Positions 28,787 through 35,490 of a stretch of 35,490 bases of DNA are shown here, piece after piece. The stretch is from a virus. Both the position numbers and the translations under genes were made by a program. The stretch lies in the IMG/VR virus record IMGVR_UViG_3300021438_000046, positions 1 to 35,490 of that record; one strand, 5' to 3'. Below the pieces are notes generated by a model. The model had not been told where the DNA came from, ran no database searches, and saw only the letters and a program-made list of their open reading frames with translations. Positions within the stretch are counted from its first letter, which is position 1, and each line of letters starts with the position of its first letter.

Positions 28787-29788
28787 ATGTCCGACATTTT
28801 CAAAGCTCTCGAATCATTCGAGAAAGATGTCAACGTTGCAAACTACGCTGGTCCAATACCTTCTTCGCTCTTAGCCCGCCAAGATCTTGAAGCTGCGATT
28901 GTCAAATTGACAAATCGGGCCACACCTCTCCGTGATGTAGTGTCACGTGTTAAGGGTGATGGTCGTGCTCATTTGTGGAACCAACGTACACAACTTGACC
29001 CAAGTGCTGCAAGCTTAACCGTTAATGCATTCTATGCTGACGGCGCTCTCCCAACACAGTCTGATGGTACTTATGTACAAAAGACTGCTGCCTATAAATA
29101 CCTTGGTTATACTGGGGTAGTTACAGGGCCTATGGTTGCATCCGGCCGTAGTTTCACAGACATTTTGGCAGAAATTGCTGAAGCTCGTCTCCGTGAAGTT
29201 ATTCAGGCTGAAGAATGGGCTATGTTCCATGGCAATTCTACAACCAATGCTCTTATGTTCGACGGTCTTGATGCTCAATTGACAACAAACTTGCTTGATA
29301 AAGCAGGAGCTGCAATTGCAATCACAGATATCTGGAAGATCATCAAGAACATTCGTAACCAGGGCGGTATCTCAACTCATATCTTCTGCTCATTTGGTGT
29401 TCAAAACCAAATCAACAGTTTGCTCTTGGGTGATAGCCGTGTTGTAATTAACCAAGGAACAACTGTGACTGCTGGCGTGAATGTGAACAACATTCAAACA
29501 CCAGTTGGCGCATTGCCTTTGGTTGGCGACTTCTTCATCAATCCAGCATCCCCATATCCATACAATTCTGCTGGTACATCTTCTGGTACATCCGGAAGTT
29601 CTACCTCAAACATGTATGTATTGCAGGTTCCTGAGATCGAAATGGTTGATCTTATGCCTATTGGTCGAACTGAATTGGCGAAAATCGCTGATACTGTGCG
29701 GTTCTATATCAATGAATACACTGTTATGGCTGTCAAAGCAGAACCATGGCAGGGTGTCATTCAGAACATCTCAGACCCAACGAGTTAA
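28787..29788 (+). CDS. Major capsid protein
   Basis: A 333-aa protein directly after the protease/scaffold and followed by a hairpin. The N-terminal part (VNVANYAGPIPSSLLARQDL) and the core (AEIAEARLREVIQAEEWAMF, GGISTHIFCSFGVQNQINSL) are typical of HK97-fold capsid proteins; the C-terminus has VRFYINEYTVMAVKAEPWQG. Codon third positions are richer in C than in neighbouring genes (for example CTC, ATC, TTC), in keeping with strong expression. It would be the most abundant virion protein. The 120-bp untranslated gap upstream is the largest in the head module. Confidence 0.9.
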   Translation: MSDIFKALESFEKDVNVANYAGPIPSSLLARQDLEAAIVKLTNRATPLRDVVSRVKGDGRAHLWNQRTQLDPSAASLTVNAFYADGALPTQSDGTYVQKTAAYKYLGYTGVVTGPMVASGRSFTDILAEIAEARLREVIQAEEWAMFHGNSTTNALMFDGLDAQLTTNLLDKAGAAIAITDIWKIIKNIRNQGGISTHIFCSFGVQNQINSLLLGDSRVVINQGTTVTAGVNVNNIQTPVGALPLVGDFFINPASPYPYNSAGTSSGTSGSSTSNMYVLQVPEIEMVDLMPIGRTELAKIADTVRFYINEYTVMAVKAEPWQGVIQNISDPTS

Positions 29789-29800
29789 ACCTAACCGGTT

Positions 29801-29831
29801 CATGGTGAGGGGCTTTATAGCCCTTCCCATG
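29801..29831 (+). terminator. Long hairpin after the capsid gene
   Basis: CATGG-T-GAGGGGCT pairs with AGCCCTTC-CCATG around TTAT: thirteen pairs with a single bulge. The following AGTTGATTATTTT is only partly T-rich. It may be a partial terminator, lowering expression of downstream genes relative to capsid, or a 3'-end stabiliser of the capsid mRNA. Confidence 0.6.
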
Positions 29832-29858
29832 AGTTGATTATTTTAAACCTATATATTT

Positions 29859-30080
29859 ATGGCCTATACAAATCAAAAAGCCGTACAAGTACAAGAAATG
29901 CTTAACCAAGCAGCAAAACTTGCAGGAGCTTTAGCAGCAGGACAGAAAGCAAACAGTAACTACAACACAACTTATGATGCTGTGAACAACAATGCAGCTA
30001 TCGTTGATGCAGCAAAAGCAATCCTCGATGTTGTGCAGACAGGTGCTAACGATGTCACAAAAGTCTTCTACACAGCCTAG
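29859..30080 (+). CDS. Small Ala/Asn-rich protein after the capsid gene
   Basis: A 73-aa protein, rich in Ala, Asn, Gln and Thr (NQAAKLAGALAAGQKANSNY, AAIVDAAKAILDVVQTGAND). Short helical protein without Cys. Its place directly behind the capsid gene suggests a head accessory or decoration protein, which is an inference from position. The start context is TTTATG. Confidence 0.6.
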   Translation: MAYTNQKAVQVQEMLNQAAKLAGALAAGQKANSNYNTTYDAVNNNAAIVDAAKAILDVVQTGANDVTKVFYTA

Positions 30081-30099
30081 TAAATAAGAGACAGCCCGA

Positions 30100-30825
30100 A
30101 TGGAAACGAAACCAAAAATAAGCGTTTTAGCTATTTGCCGTGATGAGTCTGAATTCATGCGGCAATTTTTGGAATACACACATAGTTTTGCAGATGAAAT
30201 TATTCTTATTGATAGTGGTTCTACAGACGGCACTCAAGAGATAGTAAAGGAATACCAAGATAAAGATTGGCCTATTCATTTTGAATACAGAGACCTAGCA
30301 AATGATTTTGCCGCCCAACGTGCTTTTGCAAAGAGTCTTTGCAAAGGTGAATGGATTGTCATGCTCGATATTGATGAGAAATACACTAATAGTTTTGTGC
30401 GTATGCTGCCAGAATTGATGAATGGCTCTTGCATGGCTTATAGTTTTGGCACCTTACACCTGTTTAAAGATGATAGGCACTATGGGAACAACCAAGATGA
30501 TCCGCATGTTCGCATGTTTAGAAATGATCCAAATATCAGTTTTCAAAAGCCTATACATGAGGTTTTAACGTTGAATGGCAACGTCTTATCGCCACATAAA
30601 TATGATGCTAGTGCTACTGTGCGCTATTTGGACAACGTAAAACTGCTGCATTATGGGCCTTTAAAGTCACGAAAATCTTTAGAGAAAAAACAATCTATCT
30701 GGAATGAAAAAGGTTTAACCGTGCTCTCCAATTCTGTAAATTGTCCAATGACAGATGATTACTTTGTTAAGTTTGCTGATTATAAAGGGGAAGTATACCC
30801 TATACCATTCGAACAATATGATTAA
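30100..30825 (+). CDS. Glycosyltransferase family 2
   Basis: A 241-aa protein. KISVLAICRDESEFMRQFLE and EIILIDSGSTDGTQEIVKEY are the classical N-terminal motif of GT2. D90-I91-D92 in EWIVMLDIDEKYT is the DxD metal motif. FQKPIHEVLTLNG is the acceptor-side block seen in SunS/WaaE-type transferases, which glycosylate peptides or lipids. It sits in the head module, between a capsid-associated protein and a GT4. The start codon follows the AGACAGCCCG 10-mer. Confidence 0.85.
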   Translation: METKPKISVLAICRDESEFMRQFLEYTHSFADEIILIDSGSTDGTQEIVKEYQDKDWPIHFEYRDLANDFAAQRAFAKSLCKGEWIVMLDIDEKYTNSFVRMLPELMNGSCMAYSFGTLHLFKDDRHYGNNQDDPHVRMFRNDPNISFQKPIHEVLTLNGNVLSPHKYDASATVRYLDNVKLLHYGPLKSRKSLEKKQSIWNEKGLTVLSNSVNCPMTDDYFVKFADYKGEVYPIPFEQYD

Positions 30826-32020
30826 AGTCATCGACAAAACAAAGAAAAGGAAGGCATTTTGGGTGAAAGATCACTGGGTGGATTTTTTTAACGGGGAGGC
30901 TTTTGTGTCTGAAATAGATGCTTGGGAAATGAAACATAACCCTGATTTTATTGTTGATATACCACCTATTCCGTTCAATAAGAAAACATGGACGAAGAAA
31001 TACAAAAAGATTATATGGGATACTCAAAATATCCAATTGGCTAATGGCTATGGTTCTGTTTCTGAAATGGCTATAAAAACACTGGATAGATTAGGGATAG
31101 ATGTATACACCTCTGCCAAACTCGCTGACGAATCTACACAAAAAGATAGGCTTGGAGAGATAGCGAAAAAGCCAATAGTGAGCGATGCTGCAACGATTAT
31201 CTATAGTCTTCCCGACGTTTATGAACGTGTAGCATCAGAAATCAAGCTGGGATATACAATGTTTGAGAATACAAAACTACCAGAAAAATGGGTGGATCAA
31301 TGCAATGCTTGCTCTGGAATGATTGCACCATCCAAGTTCGTGAAAGATTTGTTTATTGATAATGGTGTAAAAGTGCCGATACTTACTTATTTGCATGGTG
31401 TAAACCAAGAATATTACCACTGGATGGATAGGCCAGAACGGGAGACATATACGTTTATTGATTTTGCTGCACCATTAAGCCTTCGAAAGGGGGCAGAATA
31501 CGTTTACAAGGCATTTGCCGCTGCGTTTCCCTTTGAAAAGGACGTGCGCTTAGTATTAAAAACAACAGAGCCTTTCTGGCTATGGGGAGGAATTAAAGAC
31601 CCTAGAGTCAAGCTATACCATCATTCTATGAGTATAGAAGAAATGCAAAAGCTCTTATTTAATGCAGATGCTATGGTTTTCCCTACCCATGGAGAAGGTT
31701 TTGGCCTCCCTCCACTGCAAGCGATGGCAACAGGATTGCCGACACTCGTAACTAACTGGTCTGGTTGCCAAGAATATATTGACGATAAGTATTGTCTACC
31801 TATAGATTGTGATTTGGTTGATAGCCCTCACTGGAAAACTGGTGGCAAATGGGCAGACATAAAGTTTGATGACCTAGTAGAAAAAATGCGATGGTGTTAT
31901 AATAATCGCAAGACAGCCCGATCAATCGGTCAAGCAGCCTCTGAATATGTTGCCAAGCAATGGACTTGGGAGCAAGTAACCAAAGAATTCTTGACTGAAT
32001 TAAACAATTTTTTAGCATAA
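30818..32020 (+). CDS. Glycosyltransferase family 4
   Basis: A 400-aa protein, with start ATG 30818 overlapping the GT2 stop by 8 bases. The C-terminal half has the GT4 nucleotide-binding region: NADAMVFPTHGEGFGLPPLQ, then AMATGLPTLVTNWSG. In the EX7E motif the second Glu is Gln (LQAM instead of LEAM), so activity could be changed. The N-terminal part (KAFWVKDHWVDFFNG; YGSVSEMAIKTLDRLGIDVY) is the acceptor domain. It is likely to extend a glycan started by the GT2 encoded upstream. Confidence 0.82.
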   Translation: MIKVIDKTKKRKAFWVKDHWVDFFNGEAFVSEIDAWEMKHNPDFIVDIPPIPFNKKTWTKKYKKIIWDTQNIQLANGYGSVSEMAIKTLDRLGIDVYTSAKLADESTQKDRLGEIAKKPIVSDAATIIYSLPDVYERVASEIKLGYTMFENTKLPEKWVDQCNACSGMIAPSKFVKDLFIDNGVKVPILTYLHGVNQEYYHWMDRPERETYTFIDFAAPLSLRKGAEYVYKAFAAAFPFEKDVRLVLKTTEPFWLWGGIKDPRVKLYHHSMSIEEMQKLLFNADAMVFPTHGEGFGLPPLQAMATGLPTLVTNWSGCQEYIDDKYCLPIDCDLVDSPHWKTGGKWADIKFDDLVEKMRWCYNNRKTARSIGQAASEYVAKQWTWEQVTKEFLTELNNFLA

Positions 32021-32024
32021 AAAT

Positions 32025-33215
32025 ATGGCTAATGATCGGGATTATCCAATAGCAGATATATACAACGATATTTATGATCCTACTGCACATAAAATCAATG
32101 TAGCTGCAACAATTGGGTCAGTAACAGCAAGTGATAATCTTGCACAAGTTAATGGTGCTACTGTTAATGTAGGAGTAGGCGCTTCAGGAACAGGAACACA
32201 GCGTGTGGCCGTTGCTTCAGATAGTACAATCGGTTTAGTAGCAGGTACTGCATTAGTTGGTAAAGTAGGCATTGACCAAACAACTCCAGGGACAACAAAT
32301 AAAGTAAGTATTGGGACTGATGGAACAGTTGCTATTAATGCTGCACTTCCTGCGGGTTCCAATGTAGTTGGAAAAGTTGGATTGCAGGTCGGTGGTGCTG
32401 ATGTAACTACAGCAAACCCTGTAGCAGTACAACCTCCAGCTTCCGGCGCTTTATCAGTTGACCTTGCAAAAGTTGGTGGAGTAACAACGTCAACAGGAAA
32501 TGGTGTTGCAGGCACAGGAGTTCAACGTGTGACTATTGCTTCAGACAATACGGCTTTTGGCGTAAACGCTACTCTTTCCGCAGAAACAACAAAAGTTATC
32601 GGTACTGTAAATGTAGCCGCATCACAAACAATAGCTGTAACTCAGGCAACTGGCGCAAATCTTAACGCAACTGTTGCACAAGGAACTCCTGCAAATTTGA
32701 AAATGGAGCCAACTCAGCTTACGGCTGCTAATTTGCAAGTTACTGCCAACCAATCAACCGCTGCTAACCTTAATGCAACCGTTGTACAGAATACGCCAGC
32801 AAACTTAAAAGTAGAACCAACTCAATTAACAGCGGCAAATCTACAAGTAACAGCAAATCAATCAACAGCGGCAAATTTTAATGCAACAGTTGTACAAAGT
32901 ACTCCTGCTAATTTACAAGTGCAGTCAACCATTCCTGGAACAGGGGCCGCTACTGTTAGTTCTGTTGCTGCTAGTGCAACTAGTGTTACGTTGTTATCTT
33001 CTAACGCTGCTCGTAAGCAAGCCATTGTTGTAAATGATTCTACAGTAGCAAAATGCTATTTAAAATTTGGAGCAACAGCATCTACTTCTAGTTATAGCTA
33101 TGTAATCCAACCAGGTGGTACCTGGGAGCAATCAACAAGTTCCATAATTTACACAGGAATTATTGATGCAATTTGGGATAGTGCAAGTGGGAATGCTCGA
33201 ATAACTGAAATTTAA
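32025..33215 (+). CDS. Repeat-rich structural protein, possible capsid fibre or decoration
   Basis: A 396-aa protein rich in Ala, Thr, Val, Asn. It has two copies of a TG(T/V)QRVxxASD motif (near residues 60 and 165) and a 36-residue repeat in 2.5 copies (32655-32924). The C-terminus has YVIQPGGTWEQSTSSIIYTG, common in phage surface proteins that carry a globular end. Such beta-rich repetitive proteins usually project from the virion. The location after the capsid and glycosyltransferase genes makes it a plausible glycan acceptor (many Thr/Ser/Asn), not shown by the sequence. Confidence 0.7.
   Translation: MANDRDYPIADIYNDIYDPTAHKINVAATIGSVTASDNLAQVNGATVNVGVGASGTGTQRVAVASDSTIGLVAGTALVGKVGIDQTTPGTTNKVSIGTDGTVAINAALPAGSNVVGKVGLQVGGADVTTANPVAVQPPASGALSVDLAKVGGVTTSTGNGVAGTGVQRVTIASDNTAFGVNATLSAETTKVIGTVNVAASQTIAVTQATGANLNATVAQGTPANLKMEPTQLTAANLQVTANQSTAANLNATVVQNTPANLKVEPTQLTAANLQVTANQSTAANFNATVVQSTPANLQVQSTIPGTGAATVSSVAASATSVTLLSSNAARKQAIVVNDSTVAKCYLKFGATASTSSYSYVIQPGGTWEQSTSSIIYTGIIDAIWDSASGNARITEI
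32655..32924 (+). repeat. 36-residue protein repeat, 2.5 copies with heavily recoded DNA
   Basis: Unit 1 is 32655-32762, unit 2 is 32763-32870, and a partial unit 3 follows. The first two units share 33 of 36 residues (ANLNATV-Q-TPANLK-EPTQ, then LTAANLQVTANQSTA), but their DNA differs at many third positions. For example, ACTCAGCTTACG in one is ACTCAATTAACA in the other. Confidence 0.85.
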
Positions 33216-33220
33216 ACCTT

Positions 33221-34051
33221 ATGGCTATTTATCAACCGGTGCCCTCAAATAAGCTTTATGGTAATGGCGCAGACGGAAATGTTAGCATTGGGTCTAACAC
33301 AACTCTTACATCAAACAAATTTTATAACGGTCTTACCGTACAATCCACTTTTACACTTACTACAGCCTCATTTTTAGTATGTGCAAAGACAGGTATTAAA
33401 AATTTAGGAACTATTAGTTGGTCAGGAGCAAATGGTACAGACGGCGGAAGTGGTGGAGCAGGAGCAGCAACTATCGGGACTCAATATTATCAAGGCGCAA
33501 GTGGTAACGGGGGTAATGGTGGTGTCAATGCAGTTGGGAGTAATGGTGGAGGAAGTTCAACAATAAATGCCGGAGGAGCAGGTGCAAATGGTGGACCAGG
33601 TGGAGCAAATGGTGGAGGTACAGGTGGTCTAGCAGGTATTGGTGGTGGGCAGGGTGGAATTATTTCACAATATGCAAATGATCTTATTACTGGTGTACAA
33701 GGTACTTTGAAATTGAACGGTGGAGCAGGAGGCGGTGGCGGTGGTTCAAATAACGTGCTTGCAACAGGCGGAGGCGGTGGAGCTGGTGGTGGCTATCTAA
33801 TATTAGCATCAGCAATTATTAACAATGCGTCAGGAACAATAAAAGCCAATGGTGGAAATGGTGGGAATGGTGCAGCAACTGCCGGAGCTGCTGGAGGCGG
33901 TGGCGGTGGTGGTGGTGGTGTCGTAGGAATTATTTGTGATAACTTTGTTGCTGGTACTGAACAAGCAAACGGGGGCACTGGAGGAACAAATACAGGTGGA
34001 GGTTCAGCAGCAAACGGTTCCAATGGGCAAGTTATTAAAATTATTGGATAA
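33221..34051 (+). CDS. Glycine-rich protein, adhesin-like
   Basis: A 276-aa protein with many Gly runs in residues 75-275: GGSGGAGAATIGTQYYQGAS, GGNGGVNAVGSNGGGSS and a nine-Gly run (AAGGGGGGGGGVVGIIC) near residues 225-240. Regular Gly-x-x and GG spacing is seen in the polyglycine type II helices of phage distal adhesins (such as T4-like gp38 of phage S16) and in glycine-rich fibre tips. The first 75 residues are a strand-rich domain (FTLTTASFLVCAKTGIKNLG). It is encoded among head genes, so it may be a head-fibre tip or a second receptor-binding protein. Confidence 0.72.
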   Translation: MAIYQPVPSNKLYGNGADGNVSIGSNTTLTSNKFYNGLTVQSTFTLTTASFLVCAKTGIKNLGTISWSGANGTDGGSGGAGAATIGTQYYQGASGNGGNGGVNAVGSNGGGSSTINAGGAGANGGPGGANGGGTGGLAGIGGGQGGIISQYANDLITGVQGTLKLNGGAGGGGGGSNNVLATGGGGGAGGGYLILASAIINNASGTIKANGGNGGNGAATAGAAGGGGGGGGGVVGIICDNFVAGTEQANGGTGGTNTGGGSAANGSNGQVIKIIG

Positions 34052-34053
34052 GT

Positions 34054-34257
34054 ATGGCTATCAAAACTCATACAATCAATAAAATCACAAGCCAAGTAGA
34101 GATGGTGTCAGATGGAGCAAACCAATATGACAATCCAAATTGGTACGATCTTCAGTTGGATGATGCTGTTTTTGAAGAATGGAAAAACCTCGGGCGTGCA
34201 GCACAGTTGATGTATAACGAATCCGAAGGAACGCTCTATATTAAAGAACTTGCATAG
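34054..34257 (+). CDS. Hypothetical protein (67 aa)
   Basis: A 67-aa acidic protein (INKITSQVEMVSDGANQYDN, then LQLDDAVFEEWKNLGRAAQL). Start ATG two bases after the Gly-rich gene. It could be a chaperone or small partner of that protein, similar in arrangement to fibre-chaperone pairs, but no family is recognised. Confidence 0.58.
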   Translation: MAIKTHTINKITSQVEMVSDGANQYDNPNWYDLQLDDAVFEEWKNLGRAAQLMYNESEGTLYIKELA

Positions 34258-34268
34258 TAATAATAAAT

Positions 34269-35228
34269 ATGGCAACAGAAACAAGGGGCGGGTTATGGCA
34301 AACACCTACAAACACACCTACGGGTGCGGCAATGCAGGTTTCTGTTGATAATCCATATATCACTAAGGCACAATTTGTACTCAATCCTATTGCTAAAGGG
34401 TTAGGCATCACAGCGTCCTCAAGTGAGTACACTGACGGTACACTTGATGCCATTATTCTCGAAGCATCATCAATGATTAACCGGTATTGCCGGCGTCATT
34501 TTGACCGACAGACAATTGACGAAATTTATCCAAACATAACGATCCAAGTATCGAATCCACAGCTTACAACTGTGCCGTTGGATGAAGGGCCTGTCAATCA
34601 GATCAATACAATCTATATTCAAGTGTTGCAGTGGTTTATACAATTTGCTCTAGACTACTTACAGACAATTCCAGAAGCACACTACTATCAAATAGTGCCA
34701 TTATTGTCCTCTGATGGTTCAACAGGTATTCCAATTCCATCAGTATTATTGCAGCAATCAAACCTTGGGAAGATTTGGACAAACTATGACTACGGGTATT
34801 CTCGGCCAATAGTGGCGGATACTTCTACTGCTGATGCTACAAAAACAATCTATACGTTTACTACTCCTTTATGGGTAAAAAGCTCAACGTTAGGTGTCAC
34901 GCCTGTTGTATATGTTAATGGTGTAGCGGCAAGTACTTCAGCATATAGCATCAATTATCGTGATGGCATTGTTACGTTCACGAGTGGGCAAAGCACGGCT
35001 GTAATCACAGCAACGCACTATACCTATTATCAAGCGTTGCCGCAGGAAGTTGTGCAGGCTGCAATTTTGGTTACTGGTAAGTTGTTTGCGACTCGTATGA
35101 ACCCACTAGGGCTACTTTCGTTCAAAACTATGAATACAGCATACCAATGGGGTGATTATAACCCTATTGATGACCAAGTAAGACAATTGCTTGACCATCT
35201 TTGTTTCCCAACACTTGCAATTACATAA
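34269..35228 (+). CDS. Head-tail connector (gp6-like) with an inserted beta domain
   Basis: A 319-aa protein. LDAIILEASSMINRYCRRHF, then LTTVPLDEGPVNQINTIYIQ, and the C-terminal QALPQEVVQAAILVTGKLFA are typical for gp6-like connectors (about 110-200 aa) that bind below the portal. The extra 100 residues in the middle (VPLLSSDGSTGIPIPSVLLQ, VVYVNGVAASTSAYSINYRD) look like an Ig-like or beta-sandwich insert. The gene order connector, closure, gp10-like, terminator supports this. Start AAATATG. Confidence 0.8.
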   Translation: MATETRGGLWQTPTNTPTGAAMQVSVDNPYITKAQFVLNPIAKGLGITASSSEYTDGTLDAIILEASSMINRYCRRHFDRQTIDEIYPNITIQVSNPQLTTVPLDEGPVNQINTIYIQVLQWFIQFALDYLQTIPEAHYYQIVPLLSSDGSTGIPIPSVLLQQSNLGKIWTNYDYGYSRPIVADTSTADATKTIYTFTTPLWVKSSTLGVTPVVYVNGVAASTSAYSINYRDGIVTFTSGQSTAVITATHYTYYQALPQEVVQAAILVTGKLFATRMNPLGLLSFKTMNTAYQWGDYNPIDDQVRQLLDHLCFPTLAIT

Positions 35229-35234
35229 TAAAAT

Positions 35235-35480
35235 ATGAGTAGCTTACTGCCATACACTCCAACACTAGCAACTGTGCGTCGTCGTACAGGCGGAGCCACA
35301 GGTACTGGGGCTACTCTTGATGCACTCAATGCTCAAGTATATGGCGCGCCTTCTACGTGGACAGCTGTATATACTGATATGCCCTGTCGGTTGGAAATAA
35401 AATCAAAGCCAATTATATTTACACCTGCTGGAGAACGTGTAGACCCATCATCAAATATACTATATATATCAAGTGAATAG
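35235..35480 (+). CDS. Head closure / head-tail adaptor protein, N-terminal part
   Basis: The first 81 codons of the gene that continues at bases 1-253. The N-terminus (LPYTPTLATVRRRTGGATGT) is a Pro/Arg/Gly-rich extended arm. In this copy the frame stops at TAG (35478-35480) because base 35480 is G; in the other copy (base 127) it is T, giving TAT (Tyr) and a full protein of about 122 aa. The stop is probably a sequence error at the contig end or a minor variant. Confidence 0.7.
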   Translation: MSSLLPYTPTLATVRRRTGGATGTGATLDALNAQVYGAPSTWTAVYTDMPCRLEIKSKPIIFTPAGERVDPSSNILYISSE

Positions 35481-35490
35481 TCTTTACAGG
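35354..35490. repeat. Terminal overlap, right copy
   Basis: Copy of bases 1-137, with one mismatch at 35480. It is continuous with the left copy when the contig is closed into a circle, so only one of the two should be counted. Confidence 0.95.

Noticed and set aside
33793-34095. Leftward Pro-rich 100-aa frame.
   Set aside because: Exact complement effect of the Gly runs in the rightward gene at 33221.
1-35490. Temperate lifestyle.
   Set aside because: No integrase, excisionase or attachment site seen. The HEXXH/regulator pair is not enough on its own.
1-35490. Bacteroidota host, suggested by lack of Shine-Dalgarno boxes.
   Set aside because: The best promoter is a canonical sigma-70 box (TTGACG-17-TATAAT), unlike the TAnnTTTG type of Bacteroidota.
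1-35490. Recoded stop codon, prompted by the TAG at 35478.
   Set aside because: TAG ends many intact genes (for example 1923, 7515, 16301), and TGA and TAA also end genes. The other copy of the overlap has TAT at this codon.

Overview
The window is the genome of a tailed double-stranded DNA phage, opened inside a structural gene. Bases 1-137 recur at 35354-35490 with a single mismatch, so the non-redundant unit is about 35.35 kb and circular or terminally redundant. There is no sheath or baseplate set, the tape-measure protein is short (463 aa), and Dit-like and hub-like tail proteins follow it, so a siphovirus with a tail near 70 nm is the best reading. No integrase, excisionase or C1-type repressor is seen. 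No polymerase, primase or replicative helicase is recognisable either.

Host: base composition is AT-rich and the standard code is used (TAA, TAG and TGA all stop). Most structural genes start without a Shine-Dalgarno box, very often in the form TAAT-ATG directly behind the previous stop. A few accessory genes do have GGAGG or AGGAG. The clearest promoter is a canonical sigma-70 type (TTGACG-17-TATAAT), which argues against Bacteroidota. A VanY-type endolysin shows that the host has peptidoglycan. A lineage with weak use of Shine-Dalgarno signals, for example Patescibacteria, is possible but unproven.

Layout. (1) A rightward late module runs from 20169 through the end and wraps to 7876: small and large terminase, tiny zinc-binding proteins, an epimerase and a glycosyltransferase, portal, MuF-like protein, protease/scaffold, major capsid protein, two more glycosyltransferases, two repeat-rich presumed surface proteins, connectors, tail tube, chaperones, tape measure, Dit, hub, fibre, and two membrane proteins that look holin-like. 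(2) A leftward operon, 11993 to 7873, holds a Rad52-like annealing protein, an SPFH/prohibitin membrane protein, a membrane-anchored 3D-domain protein, several small regulators and a RusA resolvase. It is driven by the sigma-70 promoter at 12023-12051, which overlaps a phased TGACGTC repeat. (3) A control region, 12000-14180, contains strong terminators, extended -10 elements, many inverted repeats and two structured stretches that look like RNA or origin elements, with four or five small genes between them. (4) A rightward accessory operon, 14183-20150, is a packed run of small, mostly unknown genes with stop-start overlaps, including an HNH nuclease, and ends with the endolysin.

The most unusual item is the portal gene (24628-26667). 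After a normal-sized portal it continues in frame into about 220 residues with the ordered signature residues of a kinase fold (Lys, Glu, hinge, GDRxxN, VDYQF). Around it, sugar-modifying genes are interleaved with capsid genes, which suggests glycosylation of the virion or of the host surface late in infection.
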